From: Synergistaceae bacterium
Lineage (GTDB): Bacteria; Synergistota; Synergistia; Synergistales; Thermovirgaceae
Direction: 5' to 3'
DNA: 12,356 bases
NCBI GenBank assembly: GCA_003446665.1
Contig: DMCT01000121.1
Span: 1-12,356, forward strand
Every line of letters starts with the position of its first letter. Within the stretch, counting starts at the first letter, position 1. Shown one piece after another: positions 1 through 6,414 of this stretch. The notes under the pieces are model-generated. The model was not told where the DNA came from. It saw only the letters and a list, made by a program, of their open reading frames with translations, and ran no database searches. The position numbers were made by a program, and so were the translations under genes.

Positions 1-1098
1 AACGAGCGGCTCGAAGAGTTTTCCGTAGCTGAAAGCGTGGACCTTGGAGGCAACATCGTATTCATGGAAGGGTGGGTCCCCGTAGACGCTATGGATTCCC
101 TGGTTGGAACCCTCAGGGAAAAATTCGGCGACAGGGTGCTTCTGGAATGGAGGTACCCAACGGAAAAGGAATGGCACTCGGTGCCTACGGCGCTGAAAAA
201 CCCTCCGTTGTTCAGGCCCTTTGAGCTGTTCTTGAAACTTTTGCCTACGGTACCTTACAAGGGTATAGACCCCACCATATTGATAGGCATTTTCTTTCCA
301 TTCTTTTCGGGATGCATGATCGGAGACATAGGTTACGGGGCCGTCATCCTTGCCCTTGGTGCATTCCTGGCCAGAAAGAGCAGGCCTCTTCTTTCTGACA
401 TAGGGAAAATACTTGTTTTCGTGAGCGCCTGGAGCATCTTTTGGGGAGTGGCTTACGGGGAATTCTTCGGAGACGTGGGGCATCGCCTGTTCCACATGGA
501 GCCCCTCTGGCTCGAACGGTCAGAGGTTGTTCTGCCGGTAATGCTATTTACGCTGGGTCTTGGGGTGGTCCACGTCATTTTGGGCCTGGTGCTAGGGCTA
601 GTGCAGGGGTTACGCAGCAGGCAAAGGCACATTTGGCTCGAGAAACTTGGCAATCTCATCGTCATCGCCGGGCTGATAGGTGCCATGGTGGCGGTCAAGG
701 GTTGGCTGCCTGACGGTGTTTTCACTCTGTCAGTCACCATGCTTGTGGTAGGCGTAGTGGTGCTTATTGCAGGCGGCGGCGTCGGAGGCCTTGTCGAATC
801 AATAGGCGCAGTGGGCAACATGCTCAGTTACATCCGGATAGCGGCCATAGGTCTTTCATCGGCAATACTGGCTATCGTAGCGACACAGTTCGTCGATGTG
901 TTCGGCGTTACCCTGCTCGGGGTGCTCATCGCGCTGGCCATGCATCTTCTGAATTTTATTCTTGCCCTTGCCGGTTCGGGGCTTCATTCGGCACGTCTTC
1001 AATATGTCGAATTTATGGGCAAGTTCTATTCCGGCGGCGGCAAAGACTATAAACCCTTCGCAAGGAGGAGGTTAAAATCATGGAAAAAGCCATCATAG
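1..1098 (+). CDS. ntpI: V-type ATP synthase subunit I (a subunit), 5' partial
   Basis: This is the membrane stator subunit that, with the K ring, forms the ion path of a V/A-type rotary ATPase. The frame is open from base 1 (Asn-Glu-Arg-Leu...), so the N-terminal cytoplasmic arm is cut off by the window edge; the GTG at 37 is internal. What remains is mainly the membrane domain, with about seven or eight hydrophobic segments. Family hallmarks are PFFSGCMIGDIGYG near 298-339, WGVAYGEFFGD near 440-473, and MLSYIRIAAIGLSS near 820-861. The Arg at 835-837 in the last motif matches the essential helix arginine that faces the rotor carboxylate. The C-terminal HSARLQYVEFMGKFYSGGG is also typical. 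The gene overlaps ntpK by 19 bp. Identity is secure; its full length cannot be judged. Confidence 0.95.
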   Translation, partial: NERLEEFSVAESVDLGGNIVFMEGWVPVDAMDSLVGTLREKFGDRVLLEWRYPTEKEWHSVPTALKNPPLFRPFELFLKLLPTVPYKGIDPTILIGIFFPFFSGCMIGDIGYGAVILALGAFLARKSRPLLSDIGKILVFVSAWSIFWGVAYGEFFGDVGHRLFHMEPLWLERSEVVLPVMLFTLGLGVVHVILGLVLGLVQGLRSRQRHIWLEKLGNLIVIAGLIGAMVAVKGWLPDGVFTLSVTMLVVGVVVLIAGGGVGGLVESIGAVGNMLSYIRIAAIGLSSAILAIVATQFVDVFGVTLLGVLIALAMHLLNFILALAGSGLHSARLQYVEFMGKFYSGGGKDYKPFARRRLKSWKKPS

Positions 1099-1298
1099 CG
1101 ATAGCTGCGGCACTGGCAATCGGCCTCCCGGCGCTGGCGACGGCCTTTGCCCAGGCCAAGATCGGAAGCGTGGGAGCGGGAACGATTGCCGAAAAACCGG
1201 AGACAGGCGGCATAATCATAATACTAGAGGCGATCCCGGAGACGATGGTCATCCTCGGCTTCGTTATCGCCATCATGCTCATTCTCCAGTTTGCCTGA
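1080..1298 (+). CDS. ntpK: V-type ATP synthase subunit K (proteolipid c-ring subunit)
   Basis: This is a 72-residue rotor-ring proteolipid that carries ions across the membrane. It is a single hairpin of two helices, about residues 3-35 and 43-71, joined by a polar loop (AEKPETGG). Many V-type K subunits, such as the enterococcal one, have four helices. Glu54 in IPETMVILGF is the expected ion-binding carboxylate. Gln25 in AFAQAKIG aligns, from memory, with the sodium-ligand Gln of enterococcal NtpK, and Thr55 follows the carboxylate as in sodium-type c subunits. A further Glu50 sits one helical turn earlier. The ATG at 1080 has a strong AGGAGGAGG Shine-Dalgarno (1063-1071), inside the end of ntpI. 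Strong initiation fits a subunit needed in many copies. Sodium specificity is inferred only. Confidence 0.93.
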   Translation: MEKAIIAIAAALAIGLPALATAFAQAKIGSVGAGTIAEKPETGGIIIILEAIPETMVILGFVIAIMLILQFA

Positions 1299-1302
1299 TC
1301 CG

Positions 1303-1965
1303 ATGGGCGCGGTCTTCATGGAGGAAATAAAAAACCGGCAGGAACCGGACCTGGAAGCCTTTAAGGAGGCCCTCAAGGCCGAGTACAAAAAACGCATCGA
1401 GGAGATACGAGCTCAATATGAACAGGAGCTTTCGGAAGAGGCTTCCAAAAGGCGACAGGAAGTCGAGCTCCAGGTGGCCAGGTTGCGAACCGAGCAAAAG
1501 AGGCGTTATGAAAAGATGCTGAAGGATGCCCAGGAGAGAATTCTTTCAGATATGAGGCATCGGGCTTCGTCTTTTGTCAGCGAATCCGTCGGTCGAGCGC
1601 TTTCGAAGCTGGAAGAAAGGCTTCACGGCCTGCGCAGGGATCGTGCGGCCTATGTTTCCGCCTTGGGCGACCTGGTCGTCGAAGCGCTGGAGGTCATCGG
1701 CGAATCCGGCATCGTTTTGGTGGACGAGGGGGAAAGCGCGCTTGTCCCGAAGCTTCCGCAAGTCCGCTTTGTAGAGGAAGCGGCCCTTGGCGGTTGGGGC
1801 GGGTGCATGGTAACCGACGCGGCCACAAAGACACGCGTTGTGGATAATACGTTAAGAACGAGATGGGAGCGCGCAGAAAAAGAGCTGCGCCTCCTTGTTT
1901 CGGGATACTTTGATGACGTTTTTACGATTCTTGAGCGAACCGCCCAGCAATTACGGGTATCTTAA
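1303..1965 (+). CDS. ntpE: V-type ATP synthase subunit E (peripheral stalk)
   Basis: This is the peripheral-stalk subunit that holds the A3B3 head against rotation. The first roughly 95 residues are highly charged (Glu, Lys, Arg, Gln rich) and read as a long alpha-helical coiled coil. The C-terminal half is a globular head-binding domain ending in the family pattern GGCMVTDAATKTRVVDNTLR and a helix with WERAEKELRLLV. The start is uncertain. ATG 1303 lies 4 nt after the ntpK stop and suits reinitiation; ATG 1318 (Met-Glu-Glu-Ile-Lys...) and TTG 1291 are alternatives. None has a clear Shine-Dalgarno, so translation probably depends on ntpK. From 1303 the protein is about 220 residues, near the usual 190-210. 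It overlaps the start of ntpC by 53 bp. Confidence 0.88.
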   Translation: MGAVFMEEIKNRQEPDLEAFKEALKAEYKKRIEEIRAQYEQELSEEASKRRQEVELQVARLRTEQKRRYEKMLKDAQERILSDMRHRASSFVSESVGRALSKLEERLHGLRRDRAAYVSALGDLVVEALEVIGESGIVLVDEGESALVPKLPQVRFVEEAALGGWGGCMVTDAATKTRVVDNTLRTRWERAEKELRLLVSGYFDDVFTILERTAQQLRVS

Positions 1966-2989
1966 CGCGCGGCTTCGTTCGCGAATGACTGAGTTTTTCC
2001 CGAAGGAGACGTTTCTGGAACTGGCGTCGGGTAGCGTGGGAGAGCTCGAACTGTTTCTCATCGATAGCAATTACGGTGAAAGTTACAGGAAGGGACTCCT
2101 CCAGCAGAACCTGTCGCTTAACAGGCGCATTGAAATGGCCCTGGCTCACACCGCGACACGGCGCCTCAAGGAGGCGAAGGCCTTCGCCGAAGGCGAACCT
2201 GCAGATTTTTTCGAGATATTGCTTTCGAGGTCGGACATTTACAACTGCAGGTTGATCCTCAGGGCGTGCAGGACCGATAGCATAGGTAGCGGCATCGAGC
2301 CTTTCTGGCACGGATACGGAGCTCTTCCAGAGACCTTTTTCCAGGATCTCTGGAAAAGCGGCGGCGCCGAGAAGCTAATCGAAAGGGCCCTTTTATTCGG
2401 TCATCCTCTTGCGGTTCAACTGGCACATTCATGCAGAGAGCTTAAGAATTCGGGAAATCTCCTTTTCGCCGAGCGCCGGCTTTTGGGCGAAATACTAAAG
2501 TACTGTTTCGGCATCCTTAAGGCCCACAAGGGGAAAAACGCCGACCTGATGAGAGAATACCTCGGCCGAATGATAGACATCTGGAACGTGAATATATTTT
2601 CCAGGAGGGAAAACAAGTCCGAAGATGCCCTGAAACTTGACGAACCCTTTCTCGAGGGCGGAGCCTACCTTTCAAAACGAAGGCTTCAGGAATCGAGGAA
2701 CCTTCGAGAACTTCTGATAGAGACGCCCTGGCAAAAGGCGATAACAAGACTTTCCGACGAGGGGCCGGCGATCCCGCTTCAGAGTGTCATGTCAAGCGAT
2801 TTTACGTTGTGGCAGTTGAAGCTTTACAGGCACGACCCCCTGGGGATAGAGGTGGCAATCAGCTATGTCGCCCGCCAGATCACGGAATGGCAGGACCTGA
2901 ACGTCCTGGTAGCCGGGCTCGAACTCGGATTTGAACCGGAAGAGATTGTTTCGAGGCTGACTTTTGCGGAGGACAAGGACAAGGCATGA
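1913..2989 (+). CDS. ntpC: V-type ATP synthase subunit C (rotor socket, d-type)
   Basis: This is the funnel-shaped subunit (eukaryotic/archaeal d type) that couples the central shaft to the K ring. The protein is 358 residues, close to the family's usual 330-350. Supporting motifs are the N-terminal YGYLNARLRS, the ELELFLIDSNYG segment, and the C-terminal DPLGIEVAISYVARQ followed by DLNVLVAGLELGFEPEEI, where family members have a similar helix ending in PPEEI. ATG 1913 is chosen because it leaves only about 15 residues before the conserved YGYLNAR; TTG 1895 or TTG 1931 cannot be excluded. There is no clear ribosome binding site and the start is inside ntpE, so coupling is likely. A cluster of palindromes lies in the coding sequence at 2162-2194. 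Confidence 0.87.
   Translation: MTFLRFLSEPPSNYGYLNARLRSRMTEFFPKETFLELASGSVGELELFLIDSNYGESYRKGLLQQNLSLNRRIEMALAHTATRRLKEAKAFAEGEPADFFEILLSRSDIYNCRLILRACRTDSIGSGIEPFWHGYGALPETFFQDLWKSGGAEKLIERALLFGHPLAVQLAHSCRELKNSGNLLFAERRLLGEILKYCFGILKAHKGKNADLMREYLGRMIDIWNVNIFSRRENKSEDALKLDEPFLEGGAYLSKRRLQESRNLRELLIETPWQKAITRLSDEGPAIPLQSVMSSDFTLWQLKLYRHDPLGIEVAISYVARQITEWQDLNVLVAGLELGFEPEEIVSRLTFAEDKDKA
2162..2194. repeat. Nested palindromes inside ntpC
   Basis: Two tight hairpins lie in tandem: CGCCTC/GAGGCG (2162-2167 with 2171-2176, loop AAG) and GCCTTC/GAAGGC (2180-2185 with 2189-2194, loop GCC). Between and across them is a perfect 16-bp palindrome centred at 2180/2181 (2173-2188), so two alternative folds exclude each other. 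All lie in codons for LKEAKAFAEGE. No protein site is recognised. Confidence 0.4.
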
Positions 2990-3255
2990 AAAACACTGAG
3001 CAGGAAAGGGTCCTGGTGGCCGGGCGGGAATACTTTATAGACCTGTGGGCACTTTGCGGCTTCGAGCCTTTCCTGTGCGAAAAACCGGAGGACCTTTACG
3101 AGGCCATGCGCGCCGGTTTCGACGAGGACGTGGCACTGGTTTTGATCGAAGAGCAATGGTATGAAGGGCTGCCCGAGTTGTTGAAAAGGCGGATAGACGT
3201 TTCTGCCAAGCCTTCCTGGATCGTCTTCCCCTCGCTGAAGCCCTTCAGGGAGTGA
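2986..3255 (+). CDS. ntpF: V-type ATP synthase subunit F (central shaft)
   Basis: This 89-residue protein fits the small central-stalk subunit that binds subunit D, called F in Thermus and NtpG in Enterococcus. It has the expected compact alpha/beta pattern: VLVAGREYFIDLWALCGFEP, then a helix (EDLYEAMRAGF), a strand with ALVLIEEQWYEGLP, and the C-terminal strand PSWIVFPSL. Family members run about 95-110 residues, so this one is slightly short. Sequence identity to the family is low, so the call leans on its position between ntpC and ntpA, where this subunit is usually encoded. It starts in an ATGA overlap with ntpC. GGAGGA (2968-2973) and AAGGA (2975-2979) lie upstream. The 3' end contains a small hairpin next to the ntpA ribosome binding site. 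Confidence 0.82.
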   Translation: MKNTEQERVLVAGREYFIDLWALCGFEPFLCEKPEDLYEAMRAGFDEDVALVLIEEQWYEGLPELLKRRIDVSAKPSWIVFPSLKPFRE

Positions 3256-3256
3256 T

Positions 3257-5026
3257 GTGTCCTTTATGGAAAAGCCGGGAATTATCACAGGAATAACGGG
3301 TCCGGTCGTCAAGGCCCGGACAGATGCCTCGGTTTCGCTTTACGAGGTAGTCCATGTGGGGGAAAAACGTCTCCTTGGTGAAGTTGTCAGGATAGACGGA
3401 CCGAGGGTCGACCTGCAGGTTTATGAGGACACCTCGGGTATGCGCATAGGCGAACCCGTGGCCTTTACGGGCGACCTGCTTTCCGTCGAATTGGGGCCGG
3501 GCCTTTTGGGAGGGGTCCTGGACGGCATAGGCAGGCCCCTTCACGCCCTCGCCGAGAGCGGCATATTCATCGGTACCGGCATAGAAGCCCCTGCGGTACC
3601 TCAAGACCTCTTGTGGGAATTTGAGCCGTTGGTGAAAGAAGGAGACGAGATCGGCCCTGGCGATGCCTTCGGCTTTGTAACGGAGCGCACGGTCTTTCGT
3701 CACATGATCATGGTTCACCCGGAGGCAAGGCCGGGCCGGGTCTTGAACATCAAGTCGAAGGGCAAGTACACGCCCCGTGATATGCTCGTGGAGACGGATT
3801 CCGGATATTCGGGTGGACTCACCCAGAAATGGCATGTCAGGAAAGGACGCCCCTACAAGCGCCGTCTGGGCTTTTCGGAGCCTTTGGTTACAGGCCAGAG
3901 GGTGATCGATACCCTTTTCCCCCTGGCCCTGGGAGGGGCCGCCGTAGTGCCGGGCGGGTTCGGAACGGGCAAGACAGTCACGCAGCAATCCCTCGCCAAG
4001 TGGTGCAGCGCGGATATCATCGTTTATATCGGGTGCGGCGAAAGGGGAAACGAGATGACCGAGGTCCTCGAAGAGTTTCCCGAACTTCAGGATCCCCATT
4101 CCGGGAGGCCCCTGCTCGACAGGATGGTCCTGATCGCCAACACCTCCAACATGCCCGTGGCCGCACGTGAATCGAGTATTTACCTCGGAATGACCATTGC
4201 GGAATATTTCCGGGACCAGGGCCGTAACGTGGCGATAATGTCGGACTCCACTTCCCGTTGGGCCGAGGCTTTGAGAGAGATAGCGGGGCGACTTGAAGAA
4301 ATGCCCGGAGAAGAAGGTTACCCTGCCTATCTTTCTTCGCGTTTGTCGCAATATTACGAACGCGCAGGCAGGGTTGAGCCCATAGGCAAGGAAGCAGGGG
4401 CCGGTTCCGTTACCGTGATTAATGCCGTATCACCGGCGGGGGGGGATTTTTCCGAACCCGTTACCCAGGCCAGTCTACGTCTTTCAGGGACCTTTTGGGC
4501 TTTGGACAAGTCCCTTGCCCAGCAAAGACACTTTCCTTCCATCAACTGGAAGCAAAGTTTTTCCCTTTACGAAAAGAGCCTCGGCCGCTGGTTCGCCGAA
4601 AGGCTTGGCGAAAAGTGGCATGACGATGTGGCTTACCTGAGGGACCTCCTTGACATGGAAAAGAACCTGCAGGAGCTTGTCCAGATTGTCGGAAGGGATG
4701 CTCTGACAGAAGAAGACAAGTGGAAACTGCATTTGGGCGGGCTTGTCCGCGTCGCCTATCTCCAGCAAAACGCCTTTGACCCGAACGACGCCTATTGTTC
4801 CCTTGAAAAGCAGCACCTCCTGCTCGATTGCCTCAGACGCCTGGACCAAATCGTCCACTCGAGGATCGAAGACGGACTGCTCTTCCACCAGGTGCAGGAA
4901 AGGCCTCTTGCAGCGGATCTCCTTGCTTTATTGAGAGAAGAAGAAACGACCATGAAAGAAAGGATAGATGTCTTCCTTGAAGGTCTCAGGGATGCATTGA
5001 GCAAGATGGAGGTGGCCTTCGAATGA
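3257..5026 (+). CDS. ntpA: V-type ATP synthase catalytic subunit A
   Basis: This is the nucleotide-hydrolysing or -synthesising subunit of the A3B3 head. It is full length at 589 residues. The N-terminal beta-barrel begins GIITGITGPVV, followed by the A-specific bulge region (about 110-190) and the RecA-type core. The P-loop is GGFGTGKT (residues 233-240, Lys239), a small variant of the common GPFGSGKT. The catalytic glutamate is Glu262 in GCGERGNEM, and the Walker B region is VAIMSDSTSRWAEALRE. The C-terminal helical domain is intact. GTG 3257 is 1 nt past the ntpF stop, with AGGGAG at 3247-3252 close upstream; ATG 3266 is the alternative start and would remove three residues. A run of eight G (4438-4445) encodes the conserved Gly-Gly of SPAGGDFSEPVT. 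The gene overlaps ntpB by ATGA. Confidence 0.97.
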   Translation: MSFMEKPGIITGITGPVVKARTDASVSLYEVVHVGEKRLLGEVVRIDGPRVDLQVYEDTSGMRIGEPVAFTGDLLSVELGPGLLGGVLDGIGRPLHALAESGIFIGTGIEAPAVPQDLLWEFEPLVKEGDEIGPGDAFGFVTERTVFRHMIMVHPEARPGRVLNIKSKGKYTPRDMLVETDSGYSGGLTQKWHVRKGRPYKRRLGFSEPLVTGQRVIDTLFPLALGGAAVVPGGFGTGKTVTQQSLAKWCSADIIVYIGCGERGNEMTEVLEEFPELQDPHSGRPLLDRMVLIANTSNMPVAARESSIYLGMTIAEYFRDQGRNVAIMSDSTSRWAEALREIAGRLEEMPGEEGYPAYLSSRLSQYYERAGRVEPIGKEAGAGSVTVINAVSPAGGDFSEPVTQASLRLSGTFWALDKSLAQQRHFPSINWKQSFSLYEKSLGRWFAERLGEKWHDDVAYLRDLLDMEKNLQELVQIVGRDALTEEDKWKLHLGGLVRVAYLQQNAFDPNDAYCSLEKQHLLLDCLRRLDQIVHSRIEDGLLFHQVQERPLAADLLALLREEETTMKERIDVFLEGLRDALSKMEVAFE

Positions 5027-6414
5027 CCACGCTCTACAGGGAAGGCAGCCGTGCCGTACGCGGCGTGAGTGGGCCCCTCATTTTCGTGGAAAACGTCCCC
5101 GGCGCCGGTTTCGGGGAGCTGGTCTCCATAGAGGCTGACGGGCACCGGCTTTCGGGACAGATACTTGATGTGGAGGAAGGACTTTGCATCATACAAGTCT
5201 TCGAGGACACCATTGGTGTCAGGTCAGGCAAAACCACGGTCTGGCTGGAGAAAGACATAGCGAAAATTCCCGTAGGCAGGAGTTTGTTGGGGAGGATATT
5301 AAACGGCAGGGGAAAACCCATAGATGGGCTTGGTGAAATAGGGTACGTGGAGGACGAACTTCCCGTGCATGGGCTTCCCCTTAATCCTGTAAAAAGATCC
5401 AGCCCCAACGCGTTTGTCCAGACGGGCATCTCGTCCATAGACATCATGAATACCCTCGTCAGGGGGCAGAAACTCCCCATTTTCTCGGGTTCAGGGCTTC
5501 CGGCGGGCCAAATAACCGCGCAGATCGTAAATAACGCGACGGTGCCTTCCGCGGCGTCCAAGTTCCTCGTGGTGTTCGCCGCCATGGGTATTACCTCGAG
5601 GGAAGCGGATTTCTTCGTCGACGCGTTCAGCTCTTCCGGTGCGGTGGATCACGGCGTGTTTTTCATAAACACCGCCGGCGAGTCGGCTGTGGAAAGGATC
5701 CTGACGCCGCGACTGGCTCTGACGGCGGCGGAGTATTTCGCCTACAATTTGGGCTACGACGTACTGGTGGTAATGACCGACATGTTGTATTATTGCGAGT
5801 CCCTGAGGGAGATCGGGGCCGCGCGCGAGGAAGTTCCGGGCCGCAGAGGCTTTCCCGGTTACATGTATTCGGACCTTGCGAGCATCTACGAGCGGGCGGG
5901 CTGTGTCTCTGGGAGGCCCGGAAGCATAACGCAGATTCCGATCATCACCATGCCCGACGACGACATGACTCATCCCGTGGTGGACCTTTCCGGCTATATC
6001 ACCGAAGGGCAGATAGTGCTTGACAGGAGCCTTGCCGACAGGGGGGTTTACCCCCCCATAAATGTACTGCCGAGTTTGAGCAGGTTAATGAACAAGGGTA
6101 TAGGAAAGAACAAGACGACGGAAGAACACAGGGCGCTTGCAGACCAGCTATACGCCAGTTACGCACGCGCGAAGGAGGTAGAAAGGCTCCGTCTGATAGT
6201 AGGCGATGACGGCCTGACCAATGACGAACGGCAATTCCTGAAATTCGGAGCTGTTTTTGAGAAAAACTTTCTACATCAGGGAGAAGGGTCCAGAAACCTC
6301 GAGGAATCCCTTCAGGCCTCCTGGCAATGCCTTTTTACCCTGCCCGACGAGTTGCTTTTCAAACTTCCTCCTTCGGTCATAAGGCAGAAGATAAGAAAGG
6401 CGGCAAGTCAATGA
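5023..6414 (+). CDS. ntpB: V-type ATP synthase regulatory subunit B
   Basis: This is the non-catalytic partner of subunit A in the hexameric head. It has 463 residues, the usual family length. It lacks a true P-loop: the corresponding site reads PIFSGSGLPAGQITAQI, as normal for B subunits (FSxSGLPxxxxAAQI). Other hallmarks are YSDLASIYERAG, GSITQIPIITMPDDDMTHPV and DLSGYITEGQIVLDR. Arg354 in LPSLSRLMNKGIG matches, from memory, the arginine finger that completes the catalytic site at the A/B interface (Arg350 in Enterococcus). It starts in an ATGA overlap with ntpA and has GGAGG at 5008-5012. A G6-TTTA-C6 inverted repeat (6041-6056) falls in the Arg-Gly-Val-Tyr-Pro-Pro codons. It ends in an ATGA overlap with ntpD. 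Confidence 0.97.
   Translation: MTTLYREGSRAVRGVSGPLIFVENVPGAGFGELVSIEADGHRLSGQILDVEEGLCIIQVFEDTIGVRSGKTTVWLEKDIAKIPVGRSLLGRILNGRGKPIDGLGEIGYVEDELPVHGLPLNPVKRSSPNAFVQTGISSIDIMNTLVRGQKLPIFSGSGLPAGQITAQIVNNATVPSAASKFLVVFAAMGITSREADFFVDAFSSSGAVDHGVFFINTAGESAVERILTPRLALTAAEYFAYNLGYDVLVVMTDMLYYCESLREIGAAREEVPGRRGFPGYMYSDLASIYERAGCVSGRPGSITQIPIITMPDDDMTHPVVDLSGYITEGQIVLDRSLADRGVYPPINVLPSLSRLMNKGIGKNKTTEEHRALADQLYASYARAKEVERLRLIVGDDGLTNDERQFLKFGAVFEKNFLHQGEGSRNLEESLQASWQCLFTLPDELLFKLPPSVIRQKIRKAASQ
6041..6057. repeat. G6-TTTA-C7 inverted repeat inside ntpB
   Basis: Six G (6041-6046), TTTA (6047-6050) and seven C (6051-6057) form a perfect 6-bp all-GC stem with a four-base loop. It falls in codons for Arg-Gly-Val-Tyr-Pro-Pro, a conserved family segment, so codon choice rather than protein sequence creates the repeat. 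There is no T run after it, so it is not a terminator. Confidence 0.4.

Noticed and set aside
2464..2492. TTTCGCC/GGCGAAA inverted repeat in ntpC
   Set aside because: The 15-base loop and coding context make chance the best explanation.
3950..3980. Variant P-loop GGFGTGKT in NtpA as a defective site
   Set aside because: The Gly-Lys-Thr core, catalytic Glu262 and Walker B are all present; the Pro and Ser positions tolerate change in related ATPases.
3245..4351. A 368-codon open frame on the minus strand across the start of ntpA
   Set aside because: It lies wholly opposite strongly recognisable ntpA sequence, matches no family I know and is low in hydrophobic-core patterning; it is a shadow of biased codons.
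6327..6410. Upstream extension of ntpD to an in-frame start at 6327
   Set aside because: The added residues lie inside conserved ntpB and do not resemble subunit D; ATG 6411 with the ATGA overlap fits the operon pattern and family start.
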